64,000 nucleotides of DNA. Source: Rhynchosporium graminicola (taxonomy: Eukaryota > Ascomycota > Leotiomycetes > Helotiales > Ploettnerulaceae). The notes beneath the pieces were generated by a model. It had not been told where the DNA came from. It did no database searches and saw only the letters and a program-made list of their open reading frames with translations. Of the stretch, positions 1 through 12,860 are shown piece by piece. Every line of letters starts with the position of its first letter. The stretch's first letter is position 1. Both the position numbers and the translations under genes were made by a program. The stretch spans positions 107,408-171,407 of the forward strand of contig FJUW01000046.1 in the NCBI GenBank assembly GCA_900074885.1, read 5' to 3'.

Positions 1-3000
1 GTAAAGCTTAGAGTAATAGCGTAATACGATTAGCGTTAAGTACTTACTATACTATAGAAAAGACTAGCGATAAGTCGGCGATTTCTAAGGCGTTAATAAG
101 CTTAAAGTTATCTATAGAGTCAGAGCTATTCCGGAGGTTACTTATAAGTAGTACTAGATCGATTTAGTCTTCGCGTAGTAGCTACTATAAACGCTAGGTT
201 CTTTTAGCGTTATTCTAGTTATCTAATTTATCTATTCTGCGAGAGAAAGCATTAGCGAGTAGATTATACTTCCTAGGTCGATAGGTAATTATAAAGTTAT
301 AATCTGCGAGTAGCTCGGCCTATTAAGCTTATTATGCGTTTAGCTATTTAGAGGTTATAAAGTACTTAAGAGCTTTATAATTAGTAACGATACGGATCTA
401 ATATAGTACGCCTGCGAGCTCAGATCTCTAGTTACTAAAAGATTATATAATTACAAGTATTTCCTTATTATAGATAGCGTAATTAAGCTCGGTAAGTAGT
501 ATAGTCTTAGAGAAGTAGGCTACTAGGAACTAGTCTTCGTCGTGCTATTACGATAGCATACCTACTATTACTTTATCACTAGTATCTGTTTCGATTATAT
601 AAGGTAGATATTACTAATAGTAGTAGAGGAGTAGTATTAAAGTGAGAGCGTGCTTTAGGTAATCAAAGGTATCTTTATACTCCCTAGTGAACTGAAATAA
701 TACGTTGTTTTTAGTAACTTATATAAGAGGTTTTACGATAATTCTATAGTTCTTAATAAATCGTTAGTAGAAGTTATAAAAGCTTAAGAACGATTATACG
801 CTCTTAACTATAGTTAGGTAATTCTAAGATTATATAATATTAACTTTCTTAGGGTCTACCTCGATCCTAGAAGTAGAGATAATAAATCTAAGGTATTTAA
901 TATAAGTAACGTTAAATTTATACTTCTTAAGGTTAGCTTATAATCTAGCGTCTTATAATCGTTATAGTACCTTATATACGTGTAATTAATACTATAGTAG
1001 GTCGTTAGAGTAGATCAGAATATCGTCTAGATATACTATATAGAAGTCGTTTAAGTAGTCGAATAAGATATTATTTATATATCGCTAGTACGTTGTAGAG
1101 CCGTTAGTCAGACCGAAAGGGAGTACCTTATACTTATATGCGCTATAACAGGTCCGGAAGGTTATATACTCTTTAGAAGCTAGATCCATTCGAATTCGGT
1201 AGAACGCCTAGCGAATATCTAGTTTAGTGAATATCTTAGAAGTAGAGATTCTAGCTAGCGTTTTATAAATTAATAGAAGTAGATATTAATCCTTCCTCGT
1301 GAGGTTATTAAGTGCGCGAAAGTCGATATAGAATCTTAGACTTCTATTAGCTTTCTTAACGAAAAGAATAAGTATAGCGTATAGTACTTAAGAAAGTTTA
1401 ATAAAACCTTTAGCTAAGTTATTAGTAATATACGCCTTAACGACTTTAAGTTCTTTAGCTAATATCTTATATAAGGGGGAGTATTTAAGGTTCTTCTCGG
1501 CCCTTTCCTTAAGCTTAATTCGGTAATCGCATAAGCGATAAGGAGGGAGAATATCGCTAGCTTCCTTAGAAAAGACGTATACCTACTAGCTATACTCGTA
1601 AGGGATCTATAGTTCTGAATCTAATTCGCTTAAGCTAATAGTAAATTACTAGGTAGTTTTGCGACGTTCCGTAAGGTCGATAGTTAAAGATATAATAGTA
1701 GTATTATATTACTAAACTGCGATTTAATCGTTAAGAAGCTTATCTATCTCGTGAAGGGTAGTAGAGAAGATCTTATCGTTAGAAGACTTCTAGTATTTAT
1801 ATAAGAGATAGAAAGCTAAGCTACTAATTATATAAATCTCTAGCGCAGGAGGCTCTAGAAGAGGTCTAAGTACACGAGGTGATCTTAGTCGCTTCCGAAA
1901 TATCGTAATAGCTATATTTATACTTTAAGTAGCTTCTATTAAGTCGCGAGATAGTGTTCCGAGTAACTATTAATCTATAGTATGAATTATATAGGCGTAG
2001 TCTTATACGTAAGTCTTTAACGTAGAGACTTCTAATTAGAGTTAAAATAAAGATTTACGCGAGATATAAGTAATAATATCACTGAATTATACGTATTTCG
2101 GCCGTATATCAGTAGCTTCTCTAGAGTATAAAGACTTCTCTTTACTACTCTATTCTTATTCTTCAGATAATAAATACTTAAGCTCATCGTATCTATAATA
2201 AGTAGTATAAACGCTAGAGAAATAGTTCTAACTAATCGGCAGTAATAATAGAGGGTTAGTTACCTATAGAACACTCTCTAAGGGAGAGTTTTAGATGTTT
2301 TTATAGCTATAAGTCTCCCTAGAAGTGCGCTTCCGAGCTAGTAATAGTTATTTAATAATAGAGATAAAGTTAATAATAGCTCGAGTATTAATAGGAGAGT
2401 TAGCTACGCTTCGCTATTCCTTGTACGCTTCTTAGAACTAATTAAGGCGTTCGTTTCGTTCGTTAGCGTTATATTAGTAGCGCTAGTAAATATAGTATTT
2501 ATATAAGTCCTTAATCTCGATCGGAGAGCTATAAACGTTACTAGGAGGAGTATATAGTAGCTAAATAATCTATCGTTTAGAAGTATCTAAGAGTACTTAA
2601 TATTCCGAAAGCTAAGTCCTTCTGAATATAATACTATAGTTTCCGAGAGTAGTAATAAGAAAGGGAGTAAATACTTAAACGCGACGATCTACTATTAAAT
2701 TAAGTATCGTATAGTGACTAATAGTACTACTATTAACGCTATTAAAGCCTTTAATAGGAATTGCGTTTAGTAGAAGGTAAATTAAAGGTTTTAAGAAGAA
2801 GGAAAGAGATTTAAGAAAAGAATAATTAATAAAATAATATCTATTAGCTCTAGAATCGAGAAGTATAAGTAGCTTATACGAGAGTCTATTCTTAGTAAGA
2901 GTAGTACGTATAGTGAATAATTAACTACTAAGAAGCTTCATAAGGTTAAGATATCGCATATCTCGTATACTACTTAGGAAGGAGTCTTTCTCTAGGCGTA

Positions 3001-4809
3001 GTCTTTTACTAGTAGTTTAATATACTCCTAGGTATCGTTATACGTTTCTTTATTATTATTATCTTCTGACTTACTATTAATATTATTATTAGTATTAATT
3101 ATATTAATTCGATACGGAGTATTAGGTCGAGCTGATAATAAGCATAAGTATAAGGTAAGCGTAAAGTAATAAGGAGTATTCGCCGGCGATTATATACGAG
3201 GCATATCGTTTCGTATAGAGTATAGTACTTATTTACTAGTTATACTAGTATTCTCGGGCGTAAGAAGACTAATTTGCGGATAAGAAGAGGAGTTAGTACT
3301 ATAGCACTAGGAGGAGGTATTTATAAAGCGTTCCTAAGTCGCGCTAGCCTTAGCCGAAGACTCGGAATAGTAAGTCTTTTTAATAAATTAACCTTAGTCT
3401 TTAGCTTATATAGCCTTAACGTATTCTTCTAGTGTCCTTAACGTTTAGTACTATTAGAAGAGCTATTTCCGTAGCTATATAAGTAGCTTCTCCTATAAGT
3501 CTATTTTTAGAGTCGATTGATTATTTACTTTAGCTTTACGAGCTAGCGTATAAAACTCGTAGTAGAACGTTTAGAAGGTCTGCTTATAATCTATCTTTAG
3601 CGCGGAGTAGCTAGCTCTTATAGTTTATTAGTTATATAGATTAGATAAGAAGGAGACAAGTTAAGTAATTATATCGAGTGAATCGATTATATTGCCTTCT
3701 TCGTTATATTCTAGTTCTAAGAACGAGAGTTCTAAGTAGGTTCTAGCTATTCCTTCCGTTTAGTTAAGTAACTAATCTTTATAGTAATCTTCGTCGATAA
3801 AGTAACTAGAGTAGCGCCGGAGGGCGTTATATATCTATACTTCTTAGAGTTTTAGAGAGTAGTCGATTCTATTAGAGAGCTTATTTAGAAGGTTCGGTAT
3901 CTTCTCTATATACGTAGCGTATAATATTAACGATATTCCTCCGGTAGATTATTCTCGATAACGATTATTAGGCATAAGAGTAGCGTTATCTTCTTTAATT
4001 AATAGTAATAGTATTATACGCGATTAAATATTATTAAACGATATAGACTTAGTAGAGCGCTAAGTAGTTAACTAGCGTAGTTCTAGGAACTTATCCTATA
4101 ACTAATATAGTTCTGCAGATAAGTCGACGTTTAATTATCTCTCCTCTATAAGCTTCCTTTCTACTTCTTATAGCTAATAAGCGCGGTCTTCCTATAAGTT
4201 ACTTATAGTTACTATTAATATAAGGGTATTATTAGGAAGGTTTAGCGACTCGGTGAGTTCGTTAATTATAGTAGGAGTTAGGGAGCTTAACTCGGACGAG
4301 GTATTATCGCGAGTACTCTCTACTATAGAGAGAGATAAGTTATAGCGAGTATTATAAGTCGCCGAAGAATAAGAGGTAAAGGGAGTCGGAGAACTAGTAG
4401 TCGATTTATCGGACTTAGGTTGCTTCGGTTTAGGTGCTATTCTTCAAGTTTATACTTAGTATAGGCTTTCTCTATATAGCGTAGTCTCCTGCGTTTAGTA
4501 GCTCTAGGTATAGAGGTATAATATAAGTAGATATTTATTATCTTCTTAGATATAAGTAAAAGAGTTATAGATAATATAACGCTTACTCTAGAAAGGTCTT
4601 AAAACTACCTAAGTAATAAGATCTTATATTACTATGAATATGAAGTAGTAAGAATTACTTAAGAATCTATAACTAAGGAGTAAAGAAGTAGAGAGAGAAG
4701 GGAAGTATATATATGAAAAGGGGCCTCTAAACTCTACTTATGTAATCTCGCTTAGTAGTAAGTGTTTCTACTAATAGGGAGAAACCTCCAAACCTGACCA
4801 GTCGTCACA
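1..4809 (-). mobile_element. RIP-degraded Ty3/gypsy retrotransposon A (partial, runs off left edge)
   Basis: Minus-strand LTR retrotransposon whose 3' part lies outside the window. The reverse transcriptase core is readable at 1007-1033 as YLDDILIYS. Just upstream in the minus sense is an FGLTNGSTTY block at about 1070-1110, followed by a TAG where a Gln codon is expected. Gag-like sequence begins near 4443, where an ATG appears to have become ATA, and opens with a Pro/Lys/Ser-rich N-terminus. A probable 5' LTR starts at 4809 with TGTGACGAC and contains a TATA-like stretch near 4700. Stop codons are almost all TAA or TAG at former CAA/CAG positions, and CA/TG dinucleotides are nearly absent, which is a RIP pattern. 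No intact protein remains. Confidence 0.8.
4445..4809 (-). repeat. Probable 5' LTR and leader of gypsy element A
   Basis: The minus strand starts TGTGACGAC at 4809 and continues through a segment that has kept CA and TG dinucleotides (about 4770-4840), unlike its surroundings. A TATA-like run (catatatata) lies near 4710, followed by a CT-rich stretch. The gag reading frame starts near 4443. The inner LTR boundary and primer binding site could not be placed. The same TGTGACGAC start is seen in the LTR at 55078, so the two may be related families. Confidence 0.5.
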
Positions 4810-4849
4810 CTCGGTTCAGGCGCTATTCTATAATATAAGTCAGGTACTA

Positions 4850-7800
4850 TTAGTTCTAAGTACTCGATTAAGATAACTAAGTATATACTTATCTATTTAA
4901 GTAGATCTAATTCGTAAGCTAATAAGTTTATTCGTCTAATAATCTTATATAGTCCTGACTTAATAAAAGATAGCTTAGTCTAGTTCTATAGGAGTCTATA
5001 ACTAGAGTCTATCCCTTTAGTAAGTCTAATATAAACTTCAGCTCTTAGCTCTAGTAATACTAGTATCCGGCCCTTGTTAAAGGTAAGCTTTATACGAGAC
5101 TATACTAATATAACCGACTCTATCGCGTCCTGAAATAAGGCTTAATAGTTACGTATAAAGTCCTATCCCTCTTTTATAGTAAATATATAAGTAGTAGTAT
5201 AATTAGTAGAAGAGAAAGGAGATCAGGGTTTTTATCCGAATCTTAGTTCGTAAGGTATAAACCCGATAGAGGTGTTTTCTGAAGTATTAAGGATAAAAGA
5301 TATAGCTAGTATAAAACCTTCTTAATTAGACTAATCGAAACGTCTAGTAATAGTATAGTATAAAGCGTAAATAAATATTTAATTAGACTATTCTAATTAA
5401 CTATCTGCTTTAAGGTTATTCGCTATAGTAAAAGCTAAGCTAATATTAGCGAAACTATATATATCTCCCTAAAAACCGCTAGTAAATCGTATATCTCGAT
5501 CTGATATTATCTTTTCCGGTACTTCTAAATCCGTGTATATATCCCTATAATAGGCTTTAGCCTAATCTTCGGCCCCTTAATCCTTATATCCGATAATAAC
5601 TTTGATCTATTTTATAGTCTAGTCTATAAATAGTAAGACCGAGTCGTATCCTTCCTTAGAATTTGGGAATCCTATAATTAAGTCTATATAGAATATATAG
5701 AGTTAAGTAAGTAGAGGCGGAATTAGTATAAGTATACCGCTAAGTAGGCTTCTGCCTAGTTTCGCTATTCGATAAGTAGAACAGGATACTACGTACAATT
5801 GAACTATATGCTATATCTTACGTATAAATACCTTATCCTTTAGAAAATCATATATTCTTTATGCTCCTACGTGCGCCTAATTATCGTAAGCGATAGTAAG
5901 AATCTTCCTAATTAAGTTTTCAGGTATATATAAGCGCTTAACTTTATTAGGGTTATAGAAGAAAAGTAATTTTATTCTAGCGTCGAATCGAAATAACTTA
6001 AAGGTAGATATATATTCGTTCCGAGGAGACTTATAGTAGTCTATCTTTATCTTATAGTAAAGCTATCTAAAAGTCCTATCTATCAGAAGCTAGCGTAAGA
6101 TAGACGCTACTAATTGTTTATCTATATATACTAAGGTAGAATATATAATTATCTTATTATCCTGTACTAAGTAATACGATACCTTTAGGACTAAGATATC
6201 TTTATTTATTGAATTATATATTATATTTAATATTCCTTATGTCTCTACTTCTTAGGGTAGTTAGCGCTATAGCCGGCTTAAGGTATCTGCGTTTAAGTAT
6301 ATCTTCCTAGCTCTATAGATTATATTTATCTTATACGTGTATTTTGCTAAGAAGAGAAACTAATTATCTAATCTAGTACTCTTCTTATAAGAACGATCCT
6401 TAAAGTAGGATAATATTACTTAATAATCTATATAGATAGTGAAATTTACGCTATCGAGATATTATAGTAACTTCTCTAGCGCTTATACTAGTGCGCCTGT
6501 CTCTAGCTTAGTAAGCTAGTAATTTATTTCTGCTATAGATAAGGACTTGGATAGGAATAGGACCGGCTTTTCTATCCTATCGGTAGTATCTATCTAGTGA
6601 AGAGCTGCGCTATACCTAAATTCCTTAGAACTATCGATATAAAGTATGAAGTCCTATCCGAAGTCAGGGAATTTAAGGGTTAGCGCTAAAGTAAGCCGGT
6701 CTTTTAATATATCGAATGCTAGTTTAGACCTATATAGTAGGTTATCTATATATTACTCGGAGTATATTTTAGTATCCTTATAACTTTTAGCTTTCTGAGA
6801 TCGAGTTAAATTAGTATATTCTTTATATCTTAGTTAGGGAAGCGGAATAGGTATTACTTTAGTATAGTTACCTTATCTTACTTTATCTCGTAGTGTATTC
6901 TTAAATCCGATTATCTTAAGCTCTAATAATAGTAAGGAGATAGCTACGTAGTATAGTATAAATTTATAATAGTACTTGAAAAATCCTAGCGCTTTCTCTA
7001 GTTAAGATAAGGTTCTTGGAAATTGCTAAGATTATATTACTTCTATCTTCTCTTTTAAGGTATTTAGCTCTAGTCTAGATACCTTATATCCTAGTGCTTT
7101 AATAGATAGCTAAGCGAAGTGATATTTTCCTAGAGCTAGTATAACTTTAGCGTCCTCTAGTAAGGTAAGCGCTAGATCTAGGTCTTTTATATATTATTCC
7201 GGGGTAGTAGAAAAGATAACTATATTATTAATATAAATAATAACGAATTTCTAAAGGTATTAGCGAAATAGATTCTTTATGCGTACTTAGAAGAATACTA
7301 GGGTTATCGCTAGACTTATCGTTATAATAGTAAGTATTTCATATCCCTTATGCGGGGTGACTAACGCTATCTTCTATTAGTCTACTAGCTCTAAAGGTTA
7401 TTAGAAGAAGGATTTAGTAAGGTTAATACTAGAGAAAATCGTTACTCTACTTATAGCAGATAAGATATTAATAGCCTTAGGTAATAGGTATATATTAAGT
7501 ATTAACTTTATATTAACTTTTCTGAGATCGATTATAACCCTTAGCTTTCCGTTTCTATAGATAATAAATACTAGAGCCGAAGCTAGGGAAGGTTATCCGA
7601 GGGGTACTAGTACTAGGGAGCTATTAGCTCTTATTAGATCTAAGATTTTATCTATCTCTATCTTATCTCTTTAGGATTATAAGAATAGTACTCTTTTCAG
7701 GTTATTAATCTCGATACCTTTCTTAAATAGTATAAGTATATTAATTCTATTATTAAACTATCCGAGTTCGTAGTAGAACAGGGATATATACTAGCGAAGA

Positions 7801-10800
7801 ATATCCTAAATCTTAACCTTAATATCCGGTCTAAAGGCGTTTAATATATCCGGTTCTATTATATCTTCGGGAAGGGGTCTAATTAAAAACGGGGTACTAG
7901 CTAGGTACTTCCTTTCTAGCTCCTCCTCTATAAAGGGTTATCTTTCGTAAATACTAGCTAGGTTTAGTAGTACTAGATAGTCTTTAATTTTAAGTATATA
8001 TTATTCGAGTACTCTTAATATCTATTCTTATTATAAATAGATAAGTATCCCCCTTAGATTAGTAAATAGAATAGATATAGGGAGGCTTATAGTAATAGTA
8101 TTAACTATAGAACTGAATTTACTAAGTGATATATCGACTTAAGGATAAGGATATATTATATACTTATCTTAACGTTTAGGTAGTAAGTAGTACGTAGTAG
8201 GTAAATTAATTCCCTCTCCTAGTTATATTACTATTATCTGCAGAAGATAGATATTAGTACGCTTCGGGGCAGAATTTATAGTTTTCGCTGCCTTAGTTAT
8301 CTTAAGGAGTATATAGTTATTACTATCTTCTACTTATAGATAATATAGCCTCCTTGATAACTCTTATCTAAAGTTAAGTTTATTTTCCAAGAAAAAGTTA
8401 AGTCTAAGAAGAATTCCTCCTAGTATCTTTAGTACGATATAATAGTAGTATATAGGAAACTATAGAAGTCCTTTACCGGAGATTATCTTATATAAGATAG
8501 CTATCTCGATATAATCGGAAATAGTAGGACCTGAACTTATACTAGAAAGACTAACTTATAAGCTATTTGTCCTACGTCGAGTCCTTACGGAAGGGAAGTA
8601 CTACGCTAGACTTAGCTTATTAATTAATCTAATAGGCGAAGTAATATTAGTAGTAGCTTCTATCGGAAAGTTATTCTTACTTAATATTTAGATTCTAGTA
8701 TACGTATTAGCTATAAAAGAAGTATTATTTAGAAGGATAGATATCTCGTCTTTCGACTCTTAAGGTTATAGGTCCGGGGTCTTTATAGTATAAGGATAAG
8801 AGATTAATACGTCTTCTTCCGAGGTAATAGGTAAGATTATAGCGGAAGGGTTCTTAACTAAGACGAAGTCCCTCTCTTCTGCGTCTTTATAAGAAAGGGA
8901 TATATAAGTAAGTATAATAAGTAAGAATAATAGTTTCTTAGTTTAAGTTTAATCTGTATTTTTTATATATTTTATTAAGGATAGCGCTAAAGAAAGCTTA
9001 TTAAAAACTAATAATATTATTAAAACGGGATTTAAGTAAGAATAAAGCCGCGAGAGGACCTCCCTTAGGTCTCGCGATAAACTTTTCCTAAGTCCGTAAA
9101 TAGGGAAGGACTTAAGGTTTCGGGCGATTTATTATCTTCCGAGTCGTAGTCTTAGTTAGGCTAATATATGAAATCGTCGTTAGAATAGTTTAATATAATA
9201 AGTAGTTACAGATAGTACGTATTATACCTATTAAAGGTTCTAGTTATTAGTAGATACTAAAGAGAGTACTAGAGCTAGTTTATTATTATAAGTACTTAAG
9301 ATTAGTACTAGTATAGCGGCTAGTTCTAATAGAGTTATCTTACGTTACGCCGGGCAGTTAGCGCGGAAGCTAGTACTAATATAGTTGACTCGATAGCCTT
9401 ATCCCTCTTCTTCTCTTATTATTACTTTCTTCTAAATTCGGCATATTCTACTAGTAGTATCTAAGGTCGCGAATAAGGAGTTAAGAGTTAGGTAAGCGCT
9501 ATTATCGTCGGATACTATACTATTAATACTATCGGTACTTAACTCTATCGTTCGCTTCGAGGGTCTCTATCTCGCCTAATACTTTAATAATGCGAATTAT
9601 CTATTACTAGTTATCGTAACTCTTATATCTCCTTAGTTTACTTATCGATACGTAACTAAGTCTGCAAGTAAGCTTCTCTCGCCTAGTTCTCTATATTATA
9701 GATTTTTGACTTAAACTCGTTTATTATATTACTATAGTCCTGTAATAGTATACTCGTAGCTAAGCTTAGATCTAAGGCTTAGTATATTCGTCGGATAATA
9801 AGGTCTTAGTTCGTCTCTCTTACTTTAATATAGAGATTATATTTATTATCTAAGAATTATCTTAAGGATAACTTACTCTTATTCTTAAAAGAGTATCTTA
9901 AGGCGTCGGCCTTCTATACTACTACGCTTAGATTCGTATAGAATTAGAGTAGGAGTTAATATTTCTATTCTTCTAGGCTCTAAGCTATAAAGCTAGTAAT
10001 CTCTAGAGATAAGATACTAAGCTAAATAGCGGCCTTATTCTTTATGCAAATTAGTAAGACCTTAAGGACTATATCCTCTCTGTAATAAGCTACTATTATA
10101 TTAAGTATCGCGATATAGCTTATAATAGAAGTAATACTATTAAACTATCCTATATCTTATAAGCGAAGTCGTCGGTATTAGGTATTAGGTACGCGTAGCC
10201 TGTTATCCTGCTATAGTCTCCCTGAGTCTTAGGGGTCCGAGTCTTCTCTATCTCTTATATCGAGTGTATTATTATCGTATATAAAGTTATAGTAATAGTG
10301 ATTTAGAAGAGGAATTTCTGTCTCGATAGAGGGTCAGATAGGCGCTAGGGTACGAGAGATTGACGGTCTTAGTACTACTAGTATAGAAGATATGCATATA
10401 GTTATCTTAGCTTCTAGGGGACCGGCTTAGAACCGGGTTAAGAAAGTATTAAAAGATACTATTAACTTAAGAGCTATTATTCCTAGAGTACTAATCGCTC
10501 TAATAGCTTTATCTTTTAAGTTAGTAAGAATATCGGGGTCTAGAGTGCGGACTAAAGCTCTAGCTTATCTTAGAATTAGTAGGAGGATTAGTCTAACTAA
10601 GTGCTTATTATCTCTATCTTTTATATCCTCCTATAGTACTTAGATAAAGATAGTATTACTCTTCTACTTATTCTTAGTATAAACTAGCGCTATAACTATA
10701 GCTAACGATAGTGCAGATAGAATAAACCTCTTTTATAGTTATCTTGCTAATTCCTTAATACTAGGTAAGGTTTTATAGTTTAGTAAAATAGACTATCTAG

Positions 10801-11512
10801 ATAAAGGAGACTCTAATAATTACGATAACTAATTAGCTAGAGAGCTCTATCTTTAATAGAAAGCTATAGCCGGAATAGCTAGCTTAGGAAAGGCTTAGTC
10901 TCGGATTATTTGTAAATCGATAGGTAGGGATATACGTTAGCGTTAACTTCGGGACGTAATCCGTATTAGTATAACTAGTACTTTCTTAGTAGCTAGTTCT
11001 TATTATATTAATCGGGGGTTACGCGGTATAGTAAGGAAAGGACTAGGTTTAAGTGATAACTACTATAGTATCTCTTAGTGTTCTTAAACAGGGGATATAG
11101 ATAGACTAGCGAAAGATATCCGTATAAATTACTCTGATTCGGGTATTAAAGATAAAAATCTCCCCTGATAATCTCTTAAGCGATTAGCCCTCCCTTTAGT
11201 ATTAGAGCCTCTGATATAGCGGTGTATAGAGTAGTACTACCGGTAAACCTCTATAAGTCTCCGGTTTATCGCAGGGGTTCCGGGGTAAGAAAGGGCTGCA
11301 AAAGGTCCTTTATATAAGAGGGTCGTGGTTTAGAGACTTAATTTTACCTTATAAACTTGGAATTATTACTATATTAGGGGGCGTCCGAGATATATATATA
11401 GTAAAAGTCTTGATTCTTCTAAATACTATAGTGTAAGGAGCTATCTAAGTGGTGATAACTAATAGATACTAAGTGTCTATCCCTGTCCCGTGATATGTCC
11501 TGTCCCGTGACA
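4850..11512 (-). mobile_element. RIP-degraded Ty3/gypsy retrotransposon B
   Basis: Second minus-strand gypsy element. The reverse transcriptase core reads YINNIVIFS at 7209-7235, so the expected YIDD box has both Asp codons turned to Asn, as G-to-A changes would do. It is followed in the minus sense by a segment resembling the family's thumb region (about 7080-7200). RNase H is recognisable near 6600-6660 as YIDSSKEF...SAALH. Integrase and C-terminal sequence occupy about 4860-6400. Gag-like, highly decayed sequence fills about 9000-10950. The 5' LTR start (TGTCACGGGACAGG, minus strand) is at 11512, where composition changes abruptly to that of the gene island. No 3' LTR was found on the left, so the element may be truncated there. 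Confidence 0.75.
11040..11512 (-). repeat. Probable 5' LTR of gypsy element B
   Basis: On the minus strand it starts TGTCACGGGACAGG at 11512 and carries a short internal repeat of the CACGGGACAG motif (cctgtcccgtga twice on plus, near 11482 and 11500). The inner boundary is only approximate. The flanking five bases on the gene side are gcatg (11513-11517); no matching duplication was found at the other end. Confidence 0.5.
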
Positions 11513-12860
11513 GCATGGGAGTGGTTGGAATTTATATCCTTACTTTGTGTTTAATCTACTGTTTCGTATCATCCGGAGCTCCTGACTCGTTTCTCGACAA
11601 GAAGCCTTCTTGGTCTAGAAAACCCCGTCGGAAGCCCCTTTCATGGGACTCTGCCGCTCTGGTGATTCTCATCTCCAGTCCATTTTCTGTACTCTATCTA
11701 TTGGGTTTTCACGATGCAAGACTACGAGTTCCGCTGGCTGGTGATTGAATTGATGATATTCTTTTACTGCTTGCTGTGTTCATCTATAAGATAGCTGTCC
11801 CTTTGGCGGATATTGTAGTTCTGGTTCGCAAACGTATGACGTATTCAAGGTCACTTATATCAGGATGTTGATAAGTGCGCTTCGCGAGTCAGATGTTTGT
11901 CGATATAGTTAGTACGTTGGGAATATTCATCTACTTATCTATCTGAATTTATTCTACTAGCGAAACTTCAGGAATTCTTTGGGGGGTAAAGATTAAAAGA
12001 AGATTTTGCTTTGCTGTCGAAATTTCCAGATAAATGGAAGATCAGGGTTTGGTTTTCACAGTTCACTTGATGTTTCTGATTTAGTAGATTTGATTTTGAG
12101 GGTTGTGAGTAGGATTTCGTGAGGTATATCACATCAAGAGGGATTCGAGATGGTAGATCAGGGTTCGAAGCCAGAGAGACGGTGTTTACTAATGTAGATA
12201 GATCTATGTCTCTTCATGGCTTTTCACTATTTTTTTTCCTATTATTATCACGTTTGGAAATGTATAAACACGAGATTCGAGAAGTAGTGAATCCATGAAG
12301 AGAGACAAAGTACAGTAGAGAAGTTTTTTTTCTCCCGCTGTTTGCTTTAGAGGAGGGGCTTAATCAGAACGGTCAAAGACAATTCTGCCATACTTTCTTA
12401 TTGAAGATACATACCTACCATACTCTTTTTCTTAATTGCTATGGAGAAATTTACACAATAATGTAAGGGCTAATGGTTTTGTCTCTTCTGGGAAGAAAAG
12501 GATGCCCAAAAGGGTTCAACCGTCCTTGGAATGGGTGTGCTATTGATTCCTTGCGGCTTTTTAGGTTATTTCCTTCCGAAGTTAAGATTGACTAACTTGA
12601 AGGTGATACCCTGGGCTTTAGCTAGGTAGTAGAGCACTCCTTATATTCACGGATGTCCTCTTTTTGTGCTAAAGCGAATGCGCAGACTTACTTTCGCGTC
12701 ATGAAATAAAGATAAAAAATCTATGAGCTGAAAACAGAATGGATACATAACTAGCTGTAGTGTTCCCTGTTCTTTCCAGTTGCTTGATTTGATTCCCTTT
12801 CTTGCTCAAGCTCCCCCACCCCCACCGCCTGATTATGCAATTATGCCGAGTGCATCATAC
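11513..12860. other. Intergenic, downstream of the Zn2Cys6 gene
   Basis: Balanced-composition sequence between the LTR at 11512 and the stop codon of the transcription factor at 12861. A short open frame at 11515-11748 (77 aa) has no recognisable domain and abuts the LTR. Nothing else could be supported. Confidence 0.6.

Noticed and set aside
9047..9076. Imperfect hairpin cgcgagagg...ggtctcgcg
   Set aside because: Isolated within decayed gypsy DNA; no terminator or regulatory context in a fungal repeat.
11515..11748. 77-aa open frame next to the LTR
   Set aside because: No domain, no splice context, and it begins at the insertion site itself; probably chance.
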